Counted from the first letter of the stretch, positions 47,591 through 59,022 are shown. The stretch: DNA of 64,000 nt from Holothuria scabra (GCA_037179385.1 CM074200.1:32863884-32927883), one strand, 5' to 3'. Notes: generated by a model not told the origin, from the letters alone. A program made the numbers and translations.

Positions 47591-49403
47591 ACATAAATTA
47601 GGGATCTGAACTAATGCACAAGTAAGTCATATTTGTGCACAGCAGCTGGAATAGAAAACCCACCCTTTCCATGAACTAAGACCCTGTTGGTCTCAGGCTT
47701 GTCAAGCCTTCAAGTTAAAATTGGGATTTTTTTTTTTTTTGGGGGGGGGGGGGGGAGGAGATGATGGGTCTGAAGATTTTTTGCCCGAAAAATGTAATCA
47801 TGCCCGAAAGACCATTGAAGCGGAGCGCCACCATCAGTTGGCGCGGAGCGTTCAGAAAATTTGGAAAACTTAATTGAGAACCCCGTGGACAGTTTAAACT
47901 AGTATTTCACATGGCTTGTAACTCAAATGGAGTGGTTACTATTTTAAACTTGGCTTGCAATAACAGTTTCACTTCCATACAAAAACCCCAACTTGCTAAG
48001 TGATCATAAAATTACCAGATGAAAGGTACCATTTTGTTTTGGACTCTATTGCGACTCTTCGTTATATTCAATTATAAGGTCCAGTGAATTAATGAAATTT
48101 TCTATGCCCTGTCCGAAATCCCGTTCATAAATGATTTTACTTCCAACGAAATGGAAAATATGTCACTTTACAAGGTCGTTCCAAATAAATTTTCAATTGG
48201 ACTTATGGGGAAACTTTCGAAAGCTACTGTTAATTGTTATGTGTAAGTTAAAACAGTCCGATCTCATTTGCATTGCCGCTGCTCGAATTCGACTGACGGG
48301 ACAGTAAAAACGGCGAATCATTGGGTACTACTCAGGCTTGAGCAGTTGAGCAACCTCACATCCGTGAGTGCAATCTCAGACTCCCTTTTCAACCTTCGAG
48401 TCCCCGACTTAACCATTTAGGGCAAAGTTTTTGCTAGACTACAGTATGAAAATGGGGCTCAAATATTTCCCAACCGTCTGAATGTGTCGCAAATCTTTGT
48501 AATCATTTTATATTTTTGAAAATTTTCCTTTCAATATAGCGTTGATCTTCCCCGTGTCGCACGACTAGAATATTGAAGGTAGTTTATGGAAAACAATTAA
48601 AAAACATGGTTTATTTGCAGAGGAAAAATGCAAAAATAGCCCCTGTATTGAAGATCAATCGCGGCGTGCCCAAAATAAAAACGTGAAATTTGGTTGAGGT
48701 GTCATGTTTTACCTTACGGTTAAAAAGTATACATTGAATATCAGACCGGGTACGTAAAAGAACTGAGCCTGTAGAAAAAGTGACCAAGTCTAAGTTATTA
48801 ATACCAACTTTAGAAAGGTCTTCCTGGAATCATGAAAAATATCCATACATTCATATAAATGGACAACATCCATATTAATTTTTCCCTTTTTTGAAACAAA
48901 TAATTGCAAAGGAGCTTTTATAGACAAAATTCGGAATTTCATGAAAACTTAAGTGTTGGGAAAACCAAACTGTAGTTGATTGGTGCCACAAATGGCAAAT
49001 TTCCGATTTTTTCATTTGCCTAAGCCAAGGGGCAATCGCTTGCCCGATCCCTGCGCCCTGTAGCGACGCCACTGGTGGGAACCTTGTTTGCCATGTTTTA
49101 AGGGGAAGCGAATCAATTCTTTCCAATGGGCGAATGACATTGTCATATTGACCTGGTACTTCATTTTGGAAAATTTTCGATTTTGTCATTCCAGAGTTCT
49201 GAAAGGTTTACCAACCTGATCTATGGAGGAGCACTACTTCAACGGGAATCGAAATTTGTGGCGGCGCGAAGGGCGTCGGCTGAATTTTTTTATGGGAGAG
49301 AATTCCAACTTTCATGGAAAAAGGGTTGGGAAAACTACACTATAGTGACAGGTGTCTCAAACGGCAATGTTTTGAATTTTCGAAGGGGATTCCTTACAGA
49401 AAG
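47591..49403. other. No gene seen; hAT-related patches
   Basis: No gene could be supported. T and G homopolymers lie at about 47728-47755. The stretch 48890-49400 holds blocks like GGCAAATTTCCGATTTTTTC and TTCTGAAAGGTTTACCAA that also occur in the hAT-like element at 24260-26167, so it is a decayed relative. A TAGCGACGCCACTG end-like word lies near 49060. Confidence 0.5.
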
Positions 49404-49831
49404 AAACTTTTAAACCTGGAGCATGTACCCCTAGTTCTTCTCAGTTTCAATGTGGTAAGCCCAAAATGTTTAAGCCTAGCATGATAAGGTAAATTTCTCA
49501 CCTCAGGCAGGCCGGTATAAGGTGGTATAAGACCAAAATGAAGGACTTTACACTTATCCGCATTAAAAGACATTTGCCAAGTCTGAGACCAAGAAAATAT
49601 CCTATCCAGATCTTTCTGCACTAGTAATTAGGCATCATCCAAAATGCTAATCTTCCTACAAAGCTTAGTATCATCTGCAAACTTACTTGTACAAGATGTA
49701 AGAGAGCTATCAATATCATTGATGAAAATAAAGAAAACAAGTGGGCTAGGGACACTGAAAACCTAGCTGCATGTGCTACCCCACTTGTGACTTCTTTCCA
49801 AGAGGAGAGGTTACCATTGGCAGCAACCCTC
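49404..49831 (-). mobile_element. LINE reverse transcriptase fragment with internal deletion
   Basis: Read on the minus strand, this aligns with parts of the LINE at 4381: SSWKEVTSGV, then SWSQTWQMSFNADKCKVLHF, then PEVRNLPYHARLKHFGLTT. Roughly 300 bp between the KVLHFG block and the PEVRNL block are missing and replaced by a short filler. Frame breaks also occur in the palm domain. It is a dead copy that ends at its 5' side right at a large palindrome. Confidence 0.85.
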
Positions 49832-49909
49832 ACAAAATGATGACTAAATTAATACGCTTCACTGTTGGTAGACAACAGTGAAGCGTATTAATTTAGTCAT
49901 CATTTTGTG
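49831..49909. repeat. Perfect inverted repeat: 37-bp arms, 5-base loop
   Basis: The arm 49831-49867 (starting CACAAAATGATGACTAAATT) is exactly reverse-complemented at 49873-49909, with loop GTAGA. The left arm begins where similarity to the LINE fragment stops. It may be a product of template switching during LINE insertion, or an independent foldback element. Confidence 0.95.
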
Positions 49910-50117
49910 TGCCAACTTGTCTCGGTAGAAAACAATCGAGTATGTGCTTACTCTGGCATAGGATCCTCGATGAGCCAAATGGCTTCCTGGCCCTCAAAAC
50001 GTTAAATTAATAAAATTAACGAAAAAGCAATTGTTTGATCAAAAGAGAAGCTTTTTCCATTAGTCCTCCGTCTTGGCTTAGAATTTACAATAATATAAAT
50101 ATTCATATATTGACGAG

Positions 50118-50300
50118 CAGTGGCGTAGCCACGGGGGTGGTTTGGGGGGTAGAGCTCCCATGACCCAACCAGGCAATGCAAAAACCACTTAAAATAGCGG
50201 TGTTTTTCTCTCTTTCCTTAGACTTTTCCCTCATTTCGGTCCCCCCCCCCCACCCTCTTGACACAGTCCCCATGACGCATCCTGGCTACGTACGTCCCTG
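50118..50300. mobile_element. 183-bp hAT-like MITE
   Basis: CAGTGGCGTAGCCA at the left mirrors TGGCTACGTACGTCCCTG at the right, allowing a small insertion. TGACGAG occurs on both sides (50111-50117 and 50302-50308). An 8-bp duplication TGACGAGC is obtained if the border is shifted by one. The interior holds a C homopolymer. Confidence 0.6.
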
Positions 50301-50308
50301 CTGACGAG

Positions 50309-52074
50309 CGTTCTCTTTCCTGATTTGCGAACCAAACTTTTTTGGTTCGCTCCTGTATCCCTGACGTCGGGTTTGTATGAAAGGCAGAGTTACCATACCC
50401 CGACGTCAGGGTGACCCTGACTAAGTGCAATCAAGAAAAAAACTTCCATAAATTAAATCTGATTTCCTGAAGAATAACAATATTTTCTAATTCGGTCAAA
50501 ACTTTATAAACTTCAATTATTAGATTTTAATTCAATTTTTAGTATTATTCAGTAATTTTAGTATTTATGATTTTTAAATTTAAAGGATAAATTAAGTTTA
50601 TAATTCTTCTTTTCCTAGGCTAGGCTACTATGCTCTGCCAAGGTTGCTGTTCTTCTTTCAATAACGATCTTCGAAAATGGAAGTACTAACTGCGTAGTCA
50701 AATTATTCGAAGTCAAGAGAAAATAATCATGGATCTGAAAGGGAGTAGAAAATTGTGATTGGCAGGGTTGTTTTATTCAGCTTGCTGGTTTGATGTGAAG
50801 TGGTATGGAATTGTTCTCGAAAATCTTATTTTATCAATAACGTTAACATCAGGCTCTGTGTGAAGCCTTGATCAAGATAGCCTAGGTATAGGCCTAGGCC
50901 TTACGTTACTATAGTATAGGCCTAGGCCTAGGCCTATGTTGCTGTTATCTGTTAGGCTACTGTTAGCCTAGTTAGGCCAAATGTTGTCAAACAATAGCAG
51001 TTACAGTAGTACTACTACTAGTAGACCTACGCAACAGTAGTCTCAGTATCACTATGACAATATCAATAATCAGGGACTAGGCCTAGGCCTGTGCTATAAT
51101 TCCAAGGTACAGAAGTTGTTGCTTGTGGTGAGAATGTAATTGAGCTCGTAACTTGTGCAAAGCTGATGGGCCAAGGGCTTGCACTAATACGAATACTAAC
51201 TTAGTCCTGGGTTAGGGAAGATTAGGGGCCTAAGCTTGGGGGTTTTCAACCTTAGCCAAGGTTTTGCCAGATTGAGCAATAAATATTTGGCCAAGGTCTT
51301 ATTACCACCCCTTCTTGGACAATGAATTCACTGGCATGTTCAGTATGCCTAGGCCTATACCTTAAACATACACAATGTATATCTCTCAAAGGAAAAAATA
51401 AATATGATTTCATGGCAAACCTTAGGCCCTATGTTGTGCTACAGGTACAAAAGGGTTTTGTACCAACTTTTTCATGCCTAAAGAGCTGTTTTTCCATTGT
51501 CAGTTTCTTTGTCATCTTTTTCATTGGTTACAGTTGTATCTGTTTTCTTTCTTTTTCCATATAGAGGAATCTGAGCACTTGTGTTTAGTGACAGTAAGCA
51601 GCCATTAGTGGCATCCATCAGCCTTAAATAGTTTTCATTGTACACAGATTTCAATCCCTTATATTCAGTGAAATTGAAGGAAATACTGTAGGTTACAATT
51701 TAGTGTACTGTACAACCACCCATGATACAGGTAGGCAAGGAACTTGAAAGATTGAAAGGTGATAGACCCCAGTTATGGCTGACTGAAATCAGACCATCAC
51801 TTGCTGTCCAGATTTGTCTATAAAGTATGCTTAGTTTCAGGCATTGAGTTTTGAAGTTTCCAGGTAATGCTTTGTGTACAAATCACACTCAGGAAACGCA
51901 GTGTTGTGGTATGAGGTTCCATTCTTCATCTAGGTGAACAAAAACTTGCACCCTTCATTGTGATTTAAGTGAATTAGGGTGAGTGACTGTTACATGAACT
52001 CTCAACATTTGTCTTTGTGTTTTGCTGAAAAAATATATGTAGAATGCAATATGGTATTTGTATTTATTTTACAG
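50309..52074. other. ATG13 upstream flank; promoter and 5' UTR exon not located
   Basis: No coding exon seen. The non-coding first exon and promoter of ATG13 should lie here, since the exon carrying the ATG is preceded by a splice acceptor. Tandem TAGGCC/AGGCCTA words cluster at about 50884-50936. Confidence 0.45.
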
Positions 52075-52082
52075 ATTTTGAT

Positions 52083-52095
52083 ATGTGACATGTAA
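52083..52095 (+). promoter_or_regulatory. Two minimal start-stop uORFs before the ATG13 start
   Basis: ATG-TGA at 52083-52088 and ATG-TAA at 52090-52095 lie 3 bases before the main ATG, downstream of the apparent acceptor at 52073-52074, so both should be in the mRNA leader. Start-stop elements are known to stall ribosomes and reduce or gate downstream initiation. A regulatory role here is inferred. Confidence 0.5.
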
Positions 52096-52098
52096 AGC

Positions 52099-52182
52099 AT
52101 GGCTGGTGTAAAGAGTACCGTAACCCTCACAGAGAGAGAAGAAAAAGATCTGAAGAAGTTCACTACCTTCTTTGCTCTTAAA
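52099..52182 (+). CDS. ATG13: ATG13 autophagy protein, coding exon 1
   Basis: This is the first coding exon of ATG13, the HORMA-domain subunit of the ULK1/Atg1 kinase complex that starts autophagosome formation in the cytosol. The 28 residues begin MAGVKSTVTL and end EKDLKKFTTFFALK, matching the vertebrate start (RKDLDKFIKFFALK). An in-frame TAA one codon upstream fixes the ATG. The donor is GTAAGA (52183) in phase 0. The exon probably starts at 52075 after a T-rich acceptor. The six coding exons are 52099-52182, 52343-52423, 57199-57318, 57943-58180, 58824-59022 and 61505-61651. They join without frame breaks into 289 complete codons, cover the HORMA domain and enter the disordered region. 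The C-terminal part that binds ULK1, FIP200 and LC3-family proteins lies beyond the window. Confidence 0.92.
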
Positions 52183-52342
52183 GTAAGATGAAGGGTAATA
52201 CTGTTTGCCATAGAGTTCAATGACGGAGTGTTATTTATTTGTAAATTTTATAGCATCTGATTAACATATGAAAATTTCATCCAGTCTTCTTTGAAGAAAA
52301 TGGCTTTTCTGACAGTTGTTTGACTTTTCTCTCTCTTCCCAG

Positions 52343-52423
52343 ACTATTCAAGTCATAGTGCAATCAAGGTCTGGAGGCAAGGTGGAAACAAAGTCTAAGA
52401 TTCACTCGGATGGTGTAGACTGG
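52343..52423 (+). CDS. ATG13: ATG13, coding exon 2
   Basis: Twenty-seven residues, TIQVIVQSRSGGK through GVDW, match vertebrate TVQVIVQARLGEK...GSDW. The acceptor is TCTTCCCAG and the donor GTAAGT, both phase 0. It forms an early strand of the HORMA domain. The 4.8-kb intron that follows holds a 2.56-kb hAT element and two SINE insertions. Confidence 0.92.
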
Positions 52424-52469
52424 GTAAGTATGAAATCCTATGGTCCATTGCAATGCAGTGGGATTGTTC

Positions 52470-55032
52470 TAGGGCTGCACCGGAACCAAAAATTTGGATC
52501 CGGCCGGAACTTTGTTTGAGTTCCGGCCGGATAGTTCCGGGCCGGAACCAGTATTTTGGACGCATTGTATAGTGCCTTTAATAAAGTTATGTTACTGTCT
52601 AGGAAAGAATAACCTTCATTATGAATTTGTACACTGTATGAAGCTGAATTGTAGCAGGTTGAAGCATTTAAAATAAGGAAGCAAAAAGGCTTAGTGATTC
52701 CTTGCCATTGAATTGTTTTTGTGTTACATTTTTTTTTTTCAAATAGACAGTATTTAATAAAACATTCTTGCATAATGTCAAATGTATCCAACCTTCCTAC
52801 TGTACTGTACATTGAGATATCATGTAAATCAGAATCAGCGATGTGGACCCTCCAACACCCTCCAATTTTGGACCACAAAAACTAGGATCCTGTTCACTAC
52901 AGTATATCACATCCACACACTATGACTGAAATGAACACTATTTGTCCCAACTTGAAATACTGTATTGTGTAAACATGGTACTGAGATGGTGACCTTGTAT
53001 TACCTATGACCACCATCACAAACAAAAGGAATCATCTACTCAATACGAGCCATCTGCATGTCAAGTATGAGGACCCTATTAGGTAACAAAAATGTAAATT
53101 TGGAATATAATGAAGGAAGGGAAGTGCAACCATGGCTGTACTGGATGAGGGCGCTGAAGTCCTCCCTCCCCCCCTCCACCCACCTTCATTATTTTGCCAA
53201 AACCTTGCTGAATCAGGCAGACTTTGGTGCCTCAGTCGCACAGAGTTTATGTCCTATTTAGGCATCTGGAGTGGAGCAAAAGTCACCACCCTTTTGAGAG
53301 AAGGGGTCTTATATGGCCATGAGTGCAATAACAGCATTTATGCTCAGTCCATGATTAAATGAAGATAACATGTTTGAACCTAAGCATTTATGCCTATTGT
53401 GGTAAAATTAAGGGTCAACAAATTAAGGAATTAGTTTTGGATTGCAGTTTTGTCAAAATTGTTAGTGCATGAAATTACAAAATTAGGTATTTGATGTGAA
53501 AAGCATTGAAATCTAATGTAACTGTCTCAATTCATATCAAAATGGATAAAAAATTGACCATTTTACAGTATAACTTGTGATTTGCACATAATCATGCATT
53601 CACATGAGCTCAGTATATATACTGTAATGTCTAGGGAGGGACATGCCATATGACTAATGTTATCATTTGTTTTTGCAACCTTTTTTCAAGGACAATTGTA
53701 ACATTACTTTGTCTTGCAGGTTTTATTTTGAAAGTTTATAGGCACAATTCTCTCACCCAAAAAAGTACTAATTCTCCTAACCATTTTACTTAAGCCCCTC
53801 CCACAATTGTCTGATATACATCCTCGTCCAGACACAATCTCAGTTTTATACTTCAAGGTGAGTATAGAAAAGCTCAATGTGTGTAATCAATACACTCTTA
53901 GTACAGTTCATGCTCTGTAATATAAGCCTTGGTACTGTGCATTGTTTAAACTAGCTGTTAATCAAAGACCTGAGCCAACTGAAAATTTTGTTAAACCCCT
54001 ACCAGAATTGCAGTTTGGAGTGAGAGGGTTGGTCCTTCAAATTGGGTCCTTAAAAATCTTCAGTGTATTAATTACAGTACCATGTAATGAAGTATTTAAT
54101 GAGTAGTTAAGAGATAATTAGTATAGGGTTAATAAAAGAAATATCAGCATTGTGTAGCACTCCACATCATTATTTTAGCATTCACAAGTTGCTTCAAAAT
54201 CATTCAAACTTTGAAGAGAACCGTCAAAGATATATACTGATTTTTCCTAGGAAAGCTAATTCCCTAACTGCCAATGAAAGTCGGGGGTTTTCGTTGACAT
54301 GTCAAGCTACCTGTACCTTTAAGCTTAAATTTTTTTCTTTAAATTGAAAATAAGGAAGTACTGTATTACCATTACTCTTCACATGTTTGACAACATAAAT
54401 ATCACATGGACATTTTTGACATAGAGGAATAAAGTTAATTGTGTTGCTGAGGATGCTTATTAAATTCAAAGACCTCAGTTCACACAAAGAAGTATGATGA
54501 TTGCATGTATCTGATAAAAGTACCCTGGACTCTGAAACAGCACTCACCACCACTCTTTCTGAAAACTGTTCATTCATTTGACTGAAACTTCATAGCAGGA
54601 CTGATTAACAGTTACAAAATTTTATACATTAAGGGAGAGCAGTTGCATCTCATCCCTCAACTATAAAGATAAGGCAATAGTACTGTATCTCACTCTGGGG
54701 CCTATTTGATCGAGAGTTTTCTCAGTGAACAAGCCAAGTGTAGAGTGCAACCTCAAACCCATTTCTTTACTTCCATCATACAGTATGTAGCATTAAATAT
54801 TTAATAGTTTCAACTGTTAGTTAAACAATAGAAGGAACTGGAAAGAAAACGCCCAGACCTTTTTCCATTTGCCTTTTCATTATTTAAATCAAAGTCTAAA
54901 AGTATGTGACTTGAAGCAAGTATAAAGTTCCGGCCAGGTACTTTTAAATGGATTCGGCCGGTACTGGAACTTGGCAAACTCTTGGTTCCGGCCGGAACTA
55001 TCCGGCCGGATCCTAGTTCCGGTGCAGCCCTA
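52470..55032. mobile_element. 2.56-kb non-autonomous hAT element in ATG13 intron 2
   Basis: The termini TAGGGCTGCACCGGAAC and GTTCCGGTGCAGCCCTA are perfect inverted repeats. Perfect 8-bp target duplications GATTGTTC lie at 52462-52469 and 55033-55040. Subterminal repeats of TTCCGGCCGG occur several times within about 100 bp of each end (52500-52555 and 54927-55020), like transposase-binding repeats. No transposase frame remains. It contains a copy of MITE family 1 (53740-54036) and a block related to 23880-23960. Confidence 0.93.
53740..54036 (-). mobile_element. TTAA-type MITE family 1, copy nested in a hAT element
   Basis: It carries CCCACAATTGTCTGATATAC, CATCCTCGTCCAGACACAA and the far end CAGTTTGGAGTGAGAGGG, in reverse orientation to the copies at 42697 and 43496. 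The flanking TTAA sites are decayed (TTAT, TCAA). Confidence 0.65.
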
Positions 55033-55052
55033 GATTGTTCTACAAGTTTTGA

Positions 55053-55420
55053 TGACCAACTGCATGGTCAAGTGGGTAGAGAAACAGACTTGCAGTCAGG
55101 AGGTCGGAAGTTCAAGTCCTCGCCAGATCATACCAAAGACTTTAACAACGGAACGTACTGTCACTGTGCTTGCTGCTCAGCGTAAGCAGTGGAGTAGGGA
55201 AAACAAGCTAGTCAGATGCAACTGGGAAAATGGCCGTGGCTGGCTCGACTTAAAATCAATTGGTTAGAAACTGGGAGGTCAGGTGGTTGGGATTCAGGTC
55301 CTGCCTGGGTCACACCCAAGACTTTAAAAATTGAAGCTGCTGCCATTGTGCTTAGGAACTGGGCCATAAAACTCCATCTAACTAACTAGAAACTGGGCTG
55401 TATAACTCCATCTAACCTCA
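55053..55420 (+). mobile_element. Composite (two-unit) tRNA-derived SINE
   Basis: A tRNA-like head (TGGTCAAGTGGGTAGAG, then GGAAGTTCAAGTCC) and body run to about 55275. A second, internally deleted unit follows (GGTCAGGTGGTTGGGATTC, GCTGCCATTGTGCTTAGGAA, CCATAAAACTCCATCTAAC). Flanks TCTACAAGTTTTGA (55039-55052) and TCTACAAGGTTTGA (55421-55434) differ at one base, a good target duplication for a single insertion of the dimer. The left flank touches the hAT element's right target duplication. Confidence 0.75.
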
Positions 55421-55434
55421 TCTACAAGGTTTGA

Positions 55435-56719
55435 AACCATTTAATAGACAGGTTTGGATAATAGGGTAAGGTAGTAGGGTTTGGTGAGGTAGGATTCGGT
55501 TTAATTGCAAAGGTGATGAAGTAGGGGGCAGGAATATGTAATTTTTAGGGGCAGGTCCTCAAACATTTCAGGCAAAGTGTCCATTGCCCAAAATAGAAGT
55601 GCCTGTATAAATGTTTATGTTAAATGGTGTTTTTATCTGTATTTTATCTCACCATATGTCACACTATGCTGCCACCAGTGGTGTGGACTTTTAGTAAAAT
55701 GGCCAAAATTTATAACTTTTGCAAAGTACTGTGTTCTTCAACCATGAAATTTACTAGGTGATCCACCTTTTGCCTGTAAGCATTAGACTTTTTCTCCTTG
55801 TAACTTTTTCTCTTTTAGGCTTTTTCTCCCATAACACTGTCATATTTAGCTTAGCTGAGTAGAAATTTCCTTGGAAAGCAAGTACTTCATTGTAAAGAAC
55901 AAAAAATGTAGTCTGTAATTTTCTTATTTTTGACTTCGTTGGGGTATTTTGGCTGATAAGTGAGAAAAAAAGATGGGGAAAATAATAGCAGACCTGCAGT
56001 ATAGGGCAGTACCATGTTTGTGCCCTCAGTTCCTATTCTAAGAGCATAAAATGCTTAGACATGGTTGAAAAGTTAGAGTGCTCTCACTGCTGGTTGTATT
56101 CTGTGGTACTCTGTTAATGCCGCTCCAACAATATGGTGTCACAGGCGAAATCTCGAGTAACAAACTTCTCGGGAACAAACCTTGGCTGATATTAGCAATT
56201 ATATTGCTCCACTCAACACTGCAGTCCCAGTAAAGTAATTATGTCGAGCTCCTGGGTAATCCCAGCCACATAAGACTGTCAGTATTTTCAAAATGAATAC
56301 AATGCTTTTAACTTGTTTTGAGAGTGACTCAAGTAGTTGCAGATAATTGCTCAGAGATTTCAAGTTGCAGACTTTCACTTAAAAATAGGGCCTACTTGGC
56401 TAGTAGTTACTAAAGTACAGTACTCTATGAAGTAATGTACTTGTCAGTTGTCATCATCGATGATACTTAAAACTTGCCTCACATTTTATTTTTATGCATA
56501 CCTACCAAATCATAAAAATCATGACCTCTGTTCTATTATTAATACTTTTAAATGCAAGTACCATTGCTTCAAGATTATTCTTGGTATTAATACTTTAACA
56601 AAGTACTGAGATTCTGTAGCATCACTACTTTAGTTTTTCCAAGAGCAGAGATGCTCTAGGAAAAAATAAAACTTCATATGTTACATTTCATACTCATTCT
56701 AAAAGGAACATTGTTACAT
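55435..56719. other. ATG13 intron 2 sequence; nothing recognised
   Basis: Intronic AT-rich DNA. I see no exon, RNA gene or bounded element. Confidence 0.5.
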
Positions 56720-56732
56720 TACATGGTATGCT

Positions 56733-56971
56733 TGGTCTAACGGTAACAGCATCCGCCTCTCAGGCGGAAGGCCCTGGTTTGCTTCCCAGGTCAAGTCATA
56801 CCAAAGACTCTAAAAATGGAACCTACTGCCATTGTGTGTGATGCTCCGCATAAGCAATGGAGTAGGGAAAACAAGCCAGTGAGCCACAACTGGAAAAAAG
56901 GTCGTGGTCCGCTCGACTTGAACCAATAGGTTGGAAACTGGGCAGTAAAACTCTATCTAACTTCACCTAAC
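56733..56971 (+). mobile_element. tRNA-derived SINE with 13-bp target duplication
   Basis: The head reads TGGTCTAACGGTAACAGC, then a stem-loop TCCGC-CTCTCAG-GCGGA, then CCTGGTTTGCTTCCCAGG, which resembles the D, anticodon (CTC) and T arms of a tRNA-Glu-like molecule without a proper acceptor stem. The body and the tail (GCAGTAAAACTCTATCTAAC) match the other copies. TACATGGTATGCT at 56720-56732 is repeated exactly at 56972-56984. Confidence 0.85.
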
Positions 56972-57198
56972 TACATGGTATGCTGCATTTCTTTTCCATT
57001 CTGATGGGATGTAAACACACACCATACTTACAGTAGTATTGATAACTCTGTTATCTGAAGATTGTACATGTGGAAAGGAGTTGCCACTTGTTTTAAATCA
57101 AATGTTTTATCATGAGTGAGAGTATTTCATTTCACTTTAAATTATAAGTGTCCCTTTATTTTTAACTTTGGTTTATGTTCCTTTTGCTTTTGCGATAG

Positions 57199-57318
57199 TT
57201 TAATGTTGCTATCCCAGACAATCTTAGCATCAAGTCTCAAGTTCGAAAGCTGCTTTCTCAAGATGTACCAAATTTAAATCAGCCAATCACCATAGATATT
57301 ACCCTGGAAACAAGTGAG
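57199..57318 (+). CDS. ATG13: ATG13, coding exon 3
   Basis: Forty residues starting FNVAIPDNLSIKSQVRKLL and ending ITLETSE match the vertebrate FNLAIKDIPEV...ISLKTSE. The acceptor is TTGCGATAG and the donor GTATGT, phase 0 at both ends. It encodes the middle of the HORMA domain. Confidence 0.9.
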
Positions 57319-57942
57319 GTATGTAACTTTGAACAATTGCGTAAAACTGAAAGGTGTGGTAACATGCCAACAAAAATCCCTGACTTCACTTGGCAACTAA
57401 GAGTAAGTTTATGCTGCATAAACAACATACATGAAAAACAGGAAAACCTAGTATCTGAACCATGGCCTCCAGATATTAAGTTTTTTCCCCTTAATCCCAT
57501 CTTTTGGGCTTGGCAGCTCTGGATAACAAAGTTTTAGGAAACTGATCATTACTTCACTTTGTGTAAACTTATTATTTTGAAAACCCCTCCCAGCTATAGC
57601 TAATCTCCCACAGAGCTTACAAACTGTGAGTGCTGTTAAACAGTTGTTGTGAAGGTTGGCTCTACTAAGTTAAACTATTTAAGCTTTTGTGCAGTAAATT
57701 TATCCTTTTCTTAAGGGTGAAGTTTGTGGGTCCTTATGGCAAAGGTGTGATAGCCAGCTCTTAATGTACTAAATATTGTCAAGATTTACTTTACAGGGGA
57801 TACATGATGATATTCCCAATAAGCTTAAAGCACATTAGTGCTGTCAATTATTTTTGATGTCTAAAGTCTTGGAAACAGTTACACCTTTGAATACTATGAA
57901 TATATTTGTTTACTTTCCCTTTTGCTTTGTCTTATACAATAG

Positions 57943-58180
57943 GGAGACAAAATGGTGCTAGAATCTTGGAACCTTAGTTTTTCTGATGTTAAGGATCCTC
58001 TTGCTAAAGTCCACTATGCAGTCTACAGTCGAATGGGATTGATTCTGAAGTCCATATTTTGTGTGACAAGGTCCATCCCTGCTTACAAGATTGCACGAAG
58101 ACAAACATTTAGTGACTATAAAGTCTTGTCCAGTATCTATATAGGAGAAGGCAAGGGGAAGCTGTCAAGCCTTGGTCAAG
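57943..58180 (+). CDS. ATG13: ATG13, coding exon 4
   Basis: It encodes GDKMVLESWNLSF, HYAVYSRMGLILKSI, TRSIPAYKIARRQ and YKVLSSIYIGEGKGKLSSLG. These match the vertebrate GDSMELEIW, YTVYNRLSLLLKSL, TRVTPAYRLSRKQ and YFGEVQLSGLG blocks, the conserved HORMA core. The acceptor is TATACAATAG. The donor GTGAGA at 58181 leaves one base (phase 1) to complete an Asp codon with the next exon. Confidence 0.93.
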
Positions 58181-58823
58181 GTGAGAAAAGACTTACCTTT
58201 GTAAGCCATTAGTTATTCCCCACCTCCCCCCCCCTCCTTTTTTACCGTAAACCTTACTTTTCCTATCAACATTTACATGCATGGATTGAGGGATCTGCTC
58301 ATGCATTTTAAAAAGGTTTTGCTGTGTTGTTATATATTTTCACAAACACACAAAACATTGATTTTGGAAGTAAGATGCTGCTTTCACCCTAATGATATTT
58401 TCATCTGATGATCCTGTTGTTGCAGCTTATCGGAGAAAAAATTTATACTTAACAATCTACAGAGCCTGTCAATTGTGGTAAAATAATCCCTGAAACTGTT
58501 CAGGCTGAAAATTAAATTTTACAGTGAGAGCTTATTTTTGCATTTATATTTGAATAGGAATTATACAGAGTTTGATCCTTTTAGTCATTTGCTGTTTGAG
58601 TTTTAGCAAGCTTTGCACATTTTCAAATGATACTCCTTTGTCAAGTGTCTCAGTAAAAGGGTCAAAACAATCACTTAGAGAATAAATGAAGGAGTGGGTA
58701 AATGTGTGAATGTTATCTTAACTTTACCTCCTTATTTCAAACTAAAAACAACCTCCTCGCCCCCAGAACAACTTTCATAGCATTCCTCATTTGACACAAT
58801 TCATCATATTCTTCTTACTGCAG

Positions 58824-59022
58824 ATTTTCAAACAATGCAGATAGGGGTAGTCCCCACTCCAGGAGGAACACTTACCCTTTCGGTAGCCTACCGTACCAAC
58901 TTAGCCATGTCAGTGCAACAGTTGAATACATCTGATAGATCTCCAATCCAGGTCTCAGATGATCATTTTAGCAAAAGTCCTCAAAGACAGCTGGCTGCTG
59001 CTGCTTTACCAAAAATACCAAG
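58824..59022 (+). CDS. ATG13: ATG13, coding exon 5
   Basis: It opens FQTMQIGVVPTPGGTLTLSV then AYRTNLAMS, matching vertebrate [20 protein letters not shown] and AYRINLAF, the last strands of the HORMA domain. It then runs into a low-complexity stretch, SKSPQRQLAAAALPKIP. The acceptor is TTACTGCAG and the donor GTAGTT at 59023, ending in phase 2. Reading past the donor meets a stop at once, which supports the splice. Confidence 0.9.

Noticed and set aside
56733..56806. A functional tRNA-Glu(CTC) gene
   Set aside because: The anticodon and T arms look tRNA-like, but no acceptor stem pairs. A SINE body and tail follow, and 13-bp target duplications flank the whole unit.
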